Positions 56,254 to 63,566 of a stretch of 64,000 nt of DNA are shown here, one piece after another. The DNA is from Virgibacillus subterraneus (GTDB taxonomy: Bacteria; Bacillota; Bacilli; Bacillales; Amphibacillaceae): positions 1,240,001 through 1,304,000 of the forward strand of contig NZ_FOEH01000001.1 in the NCBI RefSeq assembly GCF_900110695.1, given 5' to 3'. The notes below the pieces were generated by a model. It had not been told where the DNA came from and searched no databases. It worked only from the letters and a program-made list of their open reading frames with translations. Within the stretch, counting starts at the first letter, position 1. Each line of letters starts with the position of its first letter. The position numbers and the translations under genes are program-made.

Positions 56254-56475
56254 ATGAACTTTATTCAAAAAATTTATGTAAAGGCAATGAACGGGTTTGA
56301 GACTTTAAAAAAGGATGAAAGAGGTTCACAGACGTTGGAATGGATTGGTATAGCGGCTGTAATAGTTATAATTGTTGGTGTTGTTTCACAGGCATTTAGT
56401 GGTGGAGATTTTGGGACTACACTCGTTCAAAAATTTAGTGATCTAATTAATAAAATTGGCAGCGGCGGTAGCTGA
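56254..56475 (+). CDS. flp: Flp-type prepilin
   Basis: A 73-residue protein with a basic leader and the Flp cleavage pattern: G24 followed by SQTLEW, so Glu is +5 and an aromatic residue +6 of the mature 49-residue chain. A hydrophobic helix IGIAAVIVIIVGVV follows and a small, polar, Gly/Ser-rich tail. This is the likely main pilus subunit. CAGGAGGG precedes the ATG. It sits directly after the platform genes. Confidence 0.88.
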   Translation: MNFIQKIYVKAMNGFETLKKDERGSQTLEWIGIAAVIVIIVGVVSQAFSGGDFGTTLVQKFSDLINKIGSGGS

Positions 56476-56527
56476 GGATATTAATAGATGATCAAAATAT
56501 AATCGATAAGTAAGGGGACTTTAATTC

Positions 56528-57952
56528 ATGTTAAAGAAGTTTTGCTATGTATTTTCAATCATCGCTGTCCTAATAGTTATTTCAGGTTGCAATGAAAATG
56601 AAGAAGAAAACCAAGCGTTGAATGAGGAAGAGAAAGCAACTGAGCAAGAAGAATCAATAACATCTGATAAAGAAAATACTGGCGATAATAATGATATGAC
56701 ATCACAAGATGATGCTAAAACAGATAACAATGATATTCTGGAACAGGTGAAGCCAATTCCAACGAACATATCTGGATTTATATCTCAACAGCCAGGAATG
56801 TTTGCCAATAAGAGTGTCTATGACAATGAAAAAGAAGTCAAAAAACAATTAAAAAAGTTACCGCCTATGAGTGAAAATGCATCTGAAAAAGAGTTGAAAA
56901 AATATTTAGCCTATATGTATTGGCTAGTTGCAGAGGATTTGCCGAATCCAAAAGATATGATTAAAAAATGGGAATTTTCTTCATTTGGAAATCCGGATTT
57001 ACCTGACTCACGTTACCACTTTAAAGAAAATTATAATATCGAAGTTATTCTTGACTCGAGTGGAAGCATGGCTGCAGTTACTACCGTTGGCAAAACCCGT
57101 ATGGAACTCGCAAAGGAAACTATAAATAACTTTCTTAAGAACATTCCTGAGAAAGCTAACGTATCGTTGCGAGTTTATGGTCATAAAGGGTCTGGTTCCG
57201 ATGCAGATAAAGATATGTCATGTAGCGCAATTGAGCAGGTATACGGGTTCGCACCATATAATGCCAATAAAATTCAACAAGCTTTGAACAAATTTTCTCC
57301 TAAGGGCTGGACACCAATAGCTGCAGCACTCAAGCAATCCAAAGAAGCGCTGAAACAATTTGAAGCTAAGAATAATTCAAACTTAATTTATTTGGTTAGT
57401 GATGGTGTAAGCACTTGTGATGGAGACCCGGTAAAAGTTGCTAAATCCCTTTCCAATTCAAACGCGAAACCAGTTATTAATATAATTGGTTACCAGGCAG
57501 ATGGAAAAGCACAGGAACAATTACAAAAAATGGCTGAAGCGTCAAATGGCGTTTATACAACTGCGAATGATCAAAATGAATTAGAAGAAGAATTCGACCG
57601 TGCGGAAGAAGTTTTAGAGTTGTGGAAGGAATGGAAAGAAGATGCATTGCAAGACTTAGATGCAATGAGTGTTAATAACGGTTTTGATATTATGGAACTA
57701 TCCAACAATTGGCATTTTAGGTCCCTATCACAGGGAAATCATTTATTAGCTGCAATAAATTTGGCAGAAGAAGCGGGAATAGTAACTTTTGAACAAGAGC
57801 AAAAATTACAAAAAAGGGCTCATAAAGTAAATGATATGGTAAAACAATTGGATGGTGAAATCGAAGAAAACCTAAAGAACATAAGTACGGAAAATATAAA
57901 AAAGACTAAGAAATCTATCAACGAAAAGTTTAATAAACAAACTCAGAATTAA
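56528..57952 (+). CDS. VWA domain lipoprotein in the Tad locus
   Basis: The 474-residue secreted lipoprotein has lipobox IVISGCNE, an acidic linker (about 25-75), a helical region and a von Willebrand A domain (about 168-345). The metal ion adhesion site is complete: D176-S-S-G-S180, the threonine in GWTPIA and the aspartate in YLVSDGVST. A charged helical C-terminus follows. VWA domains occur in TadG-type pilins of other phyla; here VWA is on a separate lipoprotein. Role in adhesion or pilus assembly is inferred. Similar to B. subtilis YwmC/YwmD-type proteins. Confidence 0.8.
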   Translation: MLKKFCYVFSIIAVLIVISGCNENEEENQALNEEEKATEQEESITSDKENTGDNNDMTSQDDAKTDNNDILEQVKPIPTNISGFISQQPGMFANKSVYDNEKEVKKQLKKLPPMSENASEKELKKYLAYMYWLVAEDLPNPKDMIKKWEFSSFGNPDLPDSRYHFKENYNIEVILDSSGSMAAVTTVGKTRMELAKETINNFLKNIPEKANVSLRVYGHKGSGSDADKDMSCSAIEQVYGFAPYNANKIQQALNKFSPKGWTPIAAALKQSKEALKQFEAKNNSNLIYLVSDGVSTCDGDPVKVAKSLSNSNAKPVINIIGYQADGKAQEQLQKMAEASNGVYTTANDQNELEEEFDRAEEVLELWKEWKEDALQDLDAMSVNNGFDIMELSNNWHFRSLSQGNHLLAAINLAEEAGIVTFEQEQKLQKRAHKVNDMVKQLDGEIEENLKNISTENIKKTKKSINEKFNKQTQN

Positions 57953-57986
57953 CACCCAGTGTACATTTTAATAGAATAACGGGGTG

Positions 57987-59303
57987 ATGGAAATTGGTAG
58001 ATGGATAAAGAAACTATTAGTTTTGTTAACAATAATATTCATCGCCTTCTTTCCTGTAATTACCCCCACCGTCTATGCTGTGAGCTCATGGTCAGGAGAC
58101 ACGTGGGAGGGTAATACGTGGGAAGGTGATACATGGGAGGGTGATACCTGGGAAGGAAATTCTTGGGATGGCTCTGACCTGGAATGGAATGGCAGTACCT
58201 GGGATGGTAAGGGTACTGATGGATCAGTTACTGAAGGTTCTGACTGGCTGGGCTATGAATGGACCAGTATACCATGGTATATAGAAGGTTGGTCAGAGGA
58301 CGGCTTCAACGGTGATGGAACCACAGGAAATCCCTGGTCAGAAGAGGGTTACAATGGTGGTGGCACCACGGGGAACCCCTGGTCAGAAGGCGGATTCAAT
58401 GGTGACGGAACAAAAGGTGAGTCGTGGTCGGAAGATGGCTTCAATAGTGATGGAACAAAGGCTGATTCCTGGTCAGGAGAAGGAACCGATGGTAATGGCA
58501 CATCAGGAGATCAACCTTTTTATGACACAGGTGCATACAAAGTAACCCATTATTTAACGAATGATGTATTAAACTCTTCTGCCAATTTTATTAATAATGG
58601 GTTAGACAAAAAATCTGGTCTTGATGGTGCTCCTTTCCGGCCAGGAAAGTTTACTTCCAACTTTTTGCTTAACAGCACGAAATTAGTATTGGGAAACAAT
58701 GACATAGTAAATGCCGCCGATGCGGGATTTAAGGCATATGATTCGTATGATTCCGTGAAAGCCATTCAGGGTATGGCGAAGAACTTTGGAGACATCCAAA
58801 ATAATTCTAGTGGAAGAGATGTTCTTTCGAATAATTCTAAAATTAACAAGTATAAAGTATTATTTAAGGACTCTAGCTCTAAATTACTTAAAAACACCGA
58901 CATATCAGCTATTAAAGGTACATGGAAAAGTATGGGGGCATTGTCTAAATTTAATGCTGGTTTATCAGCTGTGAATACGTTTGTTTCTGCTTATAAAACT
59001 GGGGATAGTATTGCGGACTTCGCGTCTTTAAATGACAGTGCGTCAGGAACAGATAAAGTTTCTGCAGGGGCAGATATTGGTGCAGACATAGGGGAAACTC
59101 TTATGAGTGCTGGAGGAGTGGCCCTAGCGATACCAGGTGGCCAGGCAATAGGGGCAGGAATAATGGCCGCTGGTGCTGGACTCTATGCTGTGTCAAAAGG
59201 GGTTAAACTTGTTGCAAAAAACTGGGATAAAGTTACAAAGGCTGCAGATGCGGTTAAAGATACAGCGAAGAAAGCTTGGGATACTGTGACTGGATGGTTT
59301 TAA
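57987..59303 (+). CDS. Secreted Trp/Gly-repeat protein with glycine-rich hydrophobic C-terminus
   Basis: The 438-residue protein starts with a signal peptide ending TVYA. Six five-residue repeats like TWEGD follow at about residues 33-62, then a linker rich in W, D and G. Five 15-residue repeats like WSEDGFNGDGTTGNP span about 102-176. The remaining half includes a long hydrophobic glycine/alanine-rich stretch (about 365-410) and an amphipathic end VKDTAKKAWDTVTGWF. I recognise no family. It could be a cell surface adhesin or a membrane-active effector. Start is uncertain: GTG 57984 or ATG 57987, both with poor Shine-Dalgarno. Confidence 0.65.
   Translation: MEIGRWIKKLLVLLTIIFIAFFPVITPTVYAVSSWSGDTWEGNTWEGDTWEGDTWEGNSWDGSDLEWNGSTWDGKGTDGSVTEGSDWLGYEWTSIPWYIEGWSEDGFNGDGTTGNPWSEEGYNGGGTTGNPWSEGGFNGDGTKGESWSEDGFNSDGTKADSWSGEGTDGNGTSGDQPFYDTGAYKVTHYLTNDVLNSSANFINNGLDKKSGLDGAPFRPGKFTSNFLLNSTKLVLGNNDIVNAADAGFKAYDSYDSVKAIQGMAKNFGDIQNNSSGRDVLSNNSKINKYKVLFKDSSSKLLKNTDISAIKGTWKSMGALSKFNAGLSAVNTFVSAYKTGDSIADFASLNDSASGTDKVSAGADIGADIGETLMSAGGVALAIPGGQAIGAGIMAAGAGLYAVSKGVKLVAKNWDKVTKAADAVKDTAKKAWDTVTGWF
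58083..58172 (+). repeat. 15-base coding repeats, six units
   Basis: Six consecutive 15-base units encode SWSGD, TWEGN, TWEGD and close variants. Each has a TGG and a GG codon pair in fixed places, while third positions vary. Confidence 0.85.
58290..58514 (+). repeat. 45-base coding repeats, five units
   Basis: Five consecutive 45-base units start at 58290, 58335, 58380, 58425 and 58470, each beginning TGGTC and encoding WS-G-GT-type 15-residue blocks. The last unit is more divergent. Confidence 0.9.
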
Positions 59304-59338
59304 TAAAAGAATAGAGTAATTACTCTATTCTTTTATTA
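59301..59338. terminator. Perfect 38-base palindrome after the repeat protein
   Basis: TAATAAAAGAATAGAGTAA is followed immediately by its exact complement, so a 17-base-pair hairpin with a minimal loop forms. It begins at the second base of the TAA stop region and acts as a probable intrinsic terminator or attenuator splitting the locus. Confidence 0.7.
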
Positions 59339-59384
59339 AAAATCAGTTATTCATTAATTATATTATTTAAGCGAGGGGTTAATA

Positions 59385-60209
59385 ATGGAAGTTAATAAAG
59401 AAAAACTTATAAAATGGGCAAAAAAAAACAAGAAAATGTTTGAGAATGAGAATGTAAACGGTCAGGCATATAAGACAAATAATATATTGTTTTATTATGT
59501 TTTCTACACAAAAAAATGGGGCTCTGAGCAAAAAGGCTTTTCAATAATATCACCTAACAAATTCAATAAAGATGAAGCTATTAATGCACTAAATGCTCAT
59601 ACGTATTATGCGTTAACTGCGAACAATATAGAGGATTATGGTAGTTTTAGGGCAGGTCTAAACTTTCAACTCCACAGTAAAATGAAAGAATACTTAAAGT
59701 CAATATTAGATGATGGCGTTTTAGATAACGAGAAACAAATAAATTATCAACGTGCTTACGGTATTATGGATTCAATGTTAAAGCTTCAAGATGAACTGAT
59801 TGAATTATGGGAGGAGTCAAAACAACTTCTCGATTGTATTAAAGAGAACGGATACTTTACGGATGAGGAAATAGAAAGATTAAAAAAGCTTATTCCCTCC
59901 TTTAACCTAATACAATACAAACAATTAAAACCAAGGTATGATTTTCGTAAGGATTTTGATGTTATTTACGAAAACCGTAATAATCTAAAAAAATATGGAT
60001 CACTCATTCAAAATAGAATGTTAAATGAAATGAGAAGTGAAGTTTCGGAAGTTGGGTTAGAAAGGTCGCTCAATGAATTGACCAAAAACATTGTGGTGGG
60101 AAATGATTATGACTCGGACAATGCACTTTATGATAAGTGGTATAATGCTCTAATTCGGGATATAGATGCCCGCATTGAACAGGATATAAAGCTATTACGT
60201 TATCCTTGA
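59385..60209 (+). CDS. Uncharacterised soluble protein in the Tad locus
   Basis: The 274-residue product has no signal peptide and no membrane segment. It is rich in Lys, Asn, Tyr and Glu, and appears mainly helical (IMDSMLKLQDELIELWEESKQLL). I do not recognise a domain. It lies between the repeat protein and a membrane protein, preceded by GCGAGGGG and a terminator-like palindrome. A cytosolic role is likely from composition. It might neutralise or chaperone the preceding product, but nothing in sequence proves it. Confidence 0.6.
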   Translation: MEVNKEKLIKWAKKNKKMFENENVNGQAYKTNNILFYYVFYTKKWGSEQKGFSIISPNKFNKDEAINALNAHTYYALTANNIEDYGSFRAGLNFQLHSKMKEYLKSILDDGVLDNEKQINYQRAYGIMDSMLKLQDELIELWEESKQLLDCIKENGYFTDEEIERLKKLIPSFNLIQYKQLKPRYDFRKDFDVIYENRNNLKKYGSLIQNRMLNEMRSEVSEVGLERSLNELTKNIVVGNDYDSDNALYDKWYNALIRDIDARIEQDIKLLRYP

Positions 60210-60272
60210 GAAGAATAGATATTAAAGATTCGATACTTACATATCATTGTTATAAGTTAGAAGGAGATAACT

Positions 60273-60998
60273 ATGGAAAACCCATTAAAATATACATGGC
60301 AACTATATACAGGCAAGTTTGAGAAAATGTTTATGTTGATGATAACAACTACATTCCCATTATTGCTGCTTCATTCCTTCGTAACCAATTATATTTATGC
60401 GATAACACCAAGCTATTTGGTGAATTATTCTTATGCGGATATATATTATGGTTTTTTAACTGTACTGTTTTTTTTATATGCTCAGATACCATATATCCGT
60501 TATGTGTATAACGAATATGTCGGAAAAGAAGATAGTCTGAAAGATGCATTATATCAATTTCTGGCCAATGGGTTTACCGTATTTATATTTGCTTGTTTGC
60601 TATCTTTTTTCTCAACAATAGGATTTATGTTGTTTTTAATTCCTGGATTGATCTTGTTATCTATATTCTTTCCAGTTACATACCTAAGCATGTTTGACGA
60701 AAAGTCTACTTGGAAGTCTTTGAAGGAAGGAATGAGGATTGGTAAAAAGCATTTATTTAAAACCATGGTACTTATTTTATTCACTGGATTGTTGGAAGCT
60801 GTAATAGGTGTGACGCTATCCGCACAAATATTTAATATTACATCCTCCTATTCCGCTCAAATCATATCGCAAATAGCCTTAAATATAATAGTTTTTCCTT
60901 TTGTAATAGTCTATCTAACTTCACTTATTATTAAATGGCGTGAATCGGAGGATGTACTAGAGGTAGACAGTAAGGATACCACTGGATTGCAGGGATAA
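60273..60998 (+). CDS. Polytopic membrane protein (YciC/DUF975-like) of unknown function
   Basis: The 241-residue protein starts MENPLKYTWQLYTGKFEK and has about six hydrophobic helices, including FLIPGLILLSIFFPVTYLSMF and IALNIIVFPFVIVYLTSLIIKW. The layout resembles YciC-like or DUF975 membrane proteins that often show a conserved SLKEGMRIGKKHLFK loop. No function is known. GAAGGAG precedes the ATG. A decayed copy follows at 61037. Confidence 0.7.
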   Translation: MENPLKYTWQLYTGKFEKMFMLMITTTFPLLLLHSFVTNYIYAITPSYLVNYSYADIYYGFLTVLFFLYAQIPYIRYVYNEYVGKEDSLKDALYQFLANGFTVFIFACLLSFFSTIGFMLFLIPGLILLSIFFPVTYLSMFDEKSTWKSLKEGMRIGKKHLFKTMVLILFTGLLEAVIGVTLSAQIFNITSSYSAQIISQIALNIIVFPFVIVYLTSLIIKWRESEDVLEVDSKDTTGLQG

Positions 60999-61036
60999 TA
61001 TTATCTGCAATAATATTTCCAGGTTAGGAGAGAACC

Positions 61037-61301
61037 ATGAATAATCCATTAAAATACACTTAGGAAACATATACACACAAATTTGAAAATTATAATTGCT
61101 GCAATCATTTAAGAGTATCAAAATGACTAACCCAGATAATATAAAAGTTGTAGCCAAAACCGATAGAATTCAAGCAAATACATATAAAGATAGTTTTAGG
61201 ATATCACAAAATCATTTGCCGCTCAGATGACATTAAGTTTAGTATTCTCTCCATTTGTTATTATACTTCTATCATTTTGCATCATTAAATGGATTCTATG
61301 A
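61037..61301 (+). pseudogene. Decayed tandem copy of the preceding membrane protein gene
   Basis: Behind an intact TTAGGAGAG site, ATG begins MNNPLKYT and then hits TAG where the intact copy has TGG (TAGGAAACATATACACACAA versus TGGCAACTATATACAGGCAA). The end keeps the paralogue's C-terminal helix: QMTLSLVFSPFVIILLSFCIIKW against QIALNIIVFPFVIVYLTSL. The copy is 265 bases against 726, so the middle is deleted and several stops occur. Confidence 0.85.
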
Positions 61302-61366
61302 AAAAGGACCTTTGACATCCAAAACTTTAGGTTCGATCTATATACATATAGGTAGGAGAGTGTAAG

Positions 61367-61771
61367 ATGATGAAACTGTGGAAGAAAAAATTCAGAGATG
61401 AGAATGGTTCAGCTACAATTGAATTTTTGGGTATTCTACCGTTAGCTTTACTGTTACTAATGATAATCTGGCAGTTTATCGTAGGAGTGAATGGTGTCCT
61501 AATCGCCCAGTCAGCAGCAAATGAGTATGCTACGGTCTATTCCGTTACTCAAAATTCGAATGAAGCACAACAAGCTGCTTCTGAAATTTTATCTTCCACA
61601 GGCAATTACTTACAGACGGTTTCTATTAATGGATCAAGTGAAGGTGGCAGGGATTTTTTGGCAAGTGTGAAGGTCAGAATTAACTTAGTTTTTTTACCTG
61701 AGGAACTTTTTGGTAATCAAATTCCTTCTATTCCATATTCTACAGCAGCACATGGTAGGGTGATTAAATGA
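61367..61771 (+). CDS. TadE-like pseudopilin
   Basis: The 134-residue protein has DENG at 11-14 followed by SATIEF, giving Glu at +5 and Phe at +6 after the predicted cleavage glycine. The hydrophobic helix LGILPLALLLLMIIWQFIVG follows. This is the TadE-family N-terminus. The rest is a small extracellular domain. GGAGAGTG precedes the ATG. The stop overlaps the TadG-like gene by four bases. Confidence 0.85.
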   Translation: MMKLWKKKFRDENGSATIEFLGILPLALLLLMIIWQFIVGVNGVLIAQSAANEYATVYSVTQNSNEAQQAASEILSSTGNYLQTVSINGSSEGGRDFLASVKVRINLVFLPEELFGNQIPSIPYSTAAHGRVIK

Positions 61772-62436
61772 TGAAAAAAACCCTTCAAAATGAGGAAGGA
61801 ATCATTGCACTGTTCGTTCTGGGAATGTTGGGCATTATTATGATTCTTTTAATATTGGTTGTGAATTTAGGGGGAGCTTTAGCTGTTAAAGAAAGTTCTG
61901 CAACAACTGTTCAGCAAGCGAGTCTTGCAGGTTCCAGTGTTTTGTACGAAGAGGTACGTCAAATTATCTATGATTATGAAGATGAAACATTGGAAGGAGC
62001 GTTGCAGGCCTTTTTTGAAGATATCGAGGAAAAAGTTGGTGTCAGAGCAGATGCTTTAACCTCAAACAGTTCCTATAATGGTTGGACAGCAAATGAAATA
62101 CACATAGAAGCCTTTGATCAAGTTTTGAAGGATGAGTTGAACAGGTCTGTCGTACGAGAAAAGTTGGAGGACTTACTGCAGTATGAGAACATTGAGTCTA
62201 AGGTAATCGATGAAGTTAAAGAAACAATCCTGGAAAATGACGGTGTTCTGGAAGGAGCAAAACTGTATATCCGAGACCATAGAATTTATGTAAAAGCAGC
62301 GAATGATATGGAAGCCTTTTCCTATGACGGGTATATGGAAGGTATTAAAGAGAATATTTATCAGGAATCTGCAGGACCGAAAATTGATTTTATAAATGTG
62401 ATATGGGATGGAAGGCGTACAGTGCCATTAGATTAA
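61768..62436 (+). CDS. TadG-like (TadE/G) pseudopilin
   Basis: A 222-residue protein whose N-terminus NEEGIIALFVLGMLGIIMIL matches the TadG-like domain with leader glycine but without the +5 glutamate, as is common for this group. A mostly helical extracellular region with acidic character follows. No VWA domain is present, unlike proteobacterial TadG. ATGATG start overlaps the TadE-like gene. Confidence 0.75.
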   Translation: MMKKTLQNEEGIIALFVLGMLGIIMILLILVVNLGGALAVKESSATTVQQASLAGSSVLYEEVRQIIYDYEDETLEGALQAFFEDIEEKVGVRADALTSNSSYNGWTANEIHIEAFDQVLKDELNRSVVREKLEDLLQYENIESKVIDEVKETILENDGVLEGAKLYIRDHRIYVKAANDMEAFSYDGYMEGIKENIYQESAGPKIDFINVIWDGRRTVPLD

Positions 62437-62474
62437 TAACCATAATATTTATAACGTGAATGGGAGTTTTGTAA

Positions 62475-62981
62475 TTGAAAATGAAAAAGATCTTTTTCAT
62501 TACAGGTTTATTCATCATACTCTTGCTCACTGCATGTGCATCTGAGACAGCAAAAGAGTTAGTTGAATATCATAATAGCTATCTGAATAATGTAAACAGT
62601 AAAGGTCAAGAGTTAGATAAAATAATAAAAAAGTCATTAAATACTTCAACGCCGACAGAGGCATATCAGTTACAAAAAGAAAAGGCTATGCCTATTGTAA
62701 AAGAGGTTGAAGAATATATTAATTCGCAAGACCCTAAAACGGATATAGTGAAAGAATTGCATCAGATGCGTTTGGAACAATTTAAATTGTGGCATGAAGG
62801 GATTCAATTAAAGTTTCAAGCAGTAAAGAAAATGGGAAATCAGTCAGTTAGCCAACAGGAAACGAAGGATATCATTGAAGAGTCAAATAGAATATTAAAA
62901 GATGCGATGGAATTGGGTAAGAAAGCCGATAATAAATTCCTTGAATTGGCAGATGAACATGGTCTTGAATTAGAGGAATAA
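62475..62981 (+). CDS. Helical lipoprotein of unknown function
   Basis: The 168-residue lipoprotein has lipobox LLLTACAS. The mature part is mostly helix with Lys and Glu (AYQLQKEKAMPIVKEVEEYI). I do not recognise a family; weak resemblance to cell-wall-binding lipoproteins such as YkyA is possible. TTG at 62475 is chosen because GGGAG lies eight bases upstream; ATG at 62481 is the alternative. It is probably the last membrane-bound part of the Tad transcription unit. Confidence 0.65.
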   Translation: MKMKKIFFITGLFIILLLTACASETAKELVEYHNSYLNNVNSKGQELDKIIKKSLNTSTPTEAYQLQKEKAMPIVKEVEEYINSQDPKTDIVKELHQMRLEQFKLWHEGIQLKFQAVKKMGNQSVSQQETKDIIEESNRILKDAMELGKKADNKFLELADEHGLELEE

Positions 62982-63038
62982 AAGTAATGTAATAATCATT
63001 TTTATATTATTTTTGCTAATTGAAAGGGGATGTCGTTT

Positions 63039-63257
63039 TTGTCTAAATCAGAAAAAAATTGGCGAAGGTTCTATATGATTATGATGATTTTTATTTATTG
63101 TTTCTATATACCTATAGAGACATTTGAGTGGTTATCCGGTTCAGGAGGCATTCCATATACAGCTCTTGTGTTAGGTTTTGCTATACCATTATTACGTAAA
63201 AATCATCTTAATACGAAAAAGAAGGGAAAGAGTCATCCTAAATTAGGGGAAAGTTAA
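63039..63257 (+). CDS. Small membrane protein with two helices
   Basis: The 72-residue product has hydrophobic segments YMIMMIFIYCFYIPIETF and YTALVLGFAIPLL and a basic C-terminus. No family is recognised. The TTG at 63039 follows GAAAGGGGATG; an ATG at 63030 lies within that site. A terminator follows after about 45 bases. Confidence 0.55.
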   Translation: MSKSEKNWRRFYMIMMIFIYCFYIPIETFEWLSGSGGIPYTALVLGFAIPLLRKNHLNTKKKGKSHPKLGES

Positions 63258-63566
63258 ACCTTGTTATAGTGATGCAACGTTAAAAGACATAACGATTCTA
63301 TAAATACACCTTCAAGAAGTTTCTGCTGAGGGTGTATTATGTTTATTAAGGTGAAAATATGGGGGTATTCAAAGGGAGGTATTTTGAACAGTAAAGTATA
63401 AATTATGGAGGAAGATTTAAATTTCATTTTTTTCTATAGCTATTTTTATAAGTCTATGGATAATTATGGCGTTACAATGTGAGCCGTTACCAGATGGAGG
63501 ATAAAAATTGGTATGAACCTATATAAAAAGTAAATTATTTTTAGATTAAAAAAGGGTGAGAGAAAC
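63258..63566. other. Intergenic region
   Basis: Besides the terminator at 63303 no firm gene is seen. A 27-codon frame at 63421-63504 (ATT start, GGAGGAAG upstream) would encode a single hydrophobic helix followed by CEPLPDGG; the start is rare and it is not called. Confidence 0.5.
63303..63345 (+). terminator. Terminator at the end of the Tad region
   Basis: AATACACC and TTCA pair with TGAG and GGTGTATT, with a 12-base loop and ATGTTT following. Confidence 0.7.

Noticed and set aside
57984-59303. Bacteriocin or LXG toxin identity for the repeat protein
   Set aside because: The C-terminal glycine-rich stretch is suggestive, but no LXG, WXG or known toxin motif can be seen.
63421-63504. 27-codon hydrophobic frame with ATT start
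   Set aside because: GGAGGAAG is well placed, but the ATT start is rare and no other support exists.
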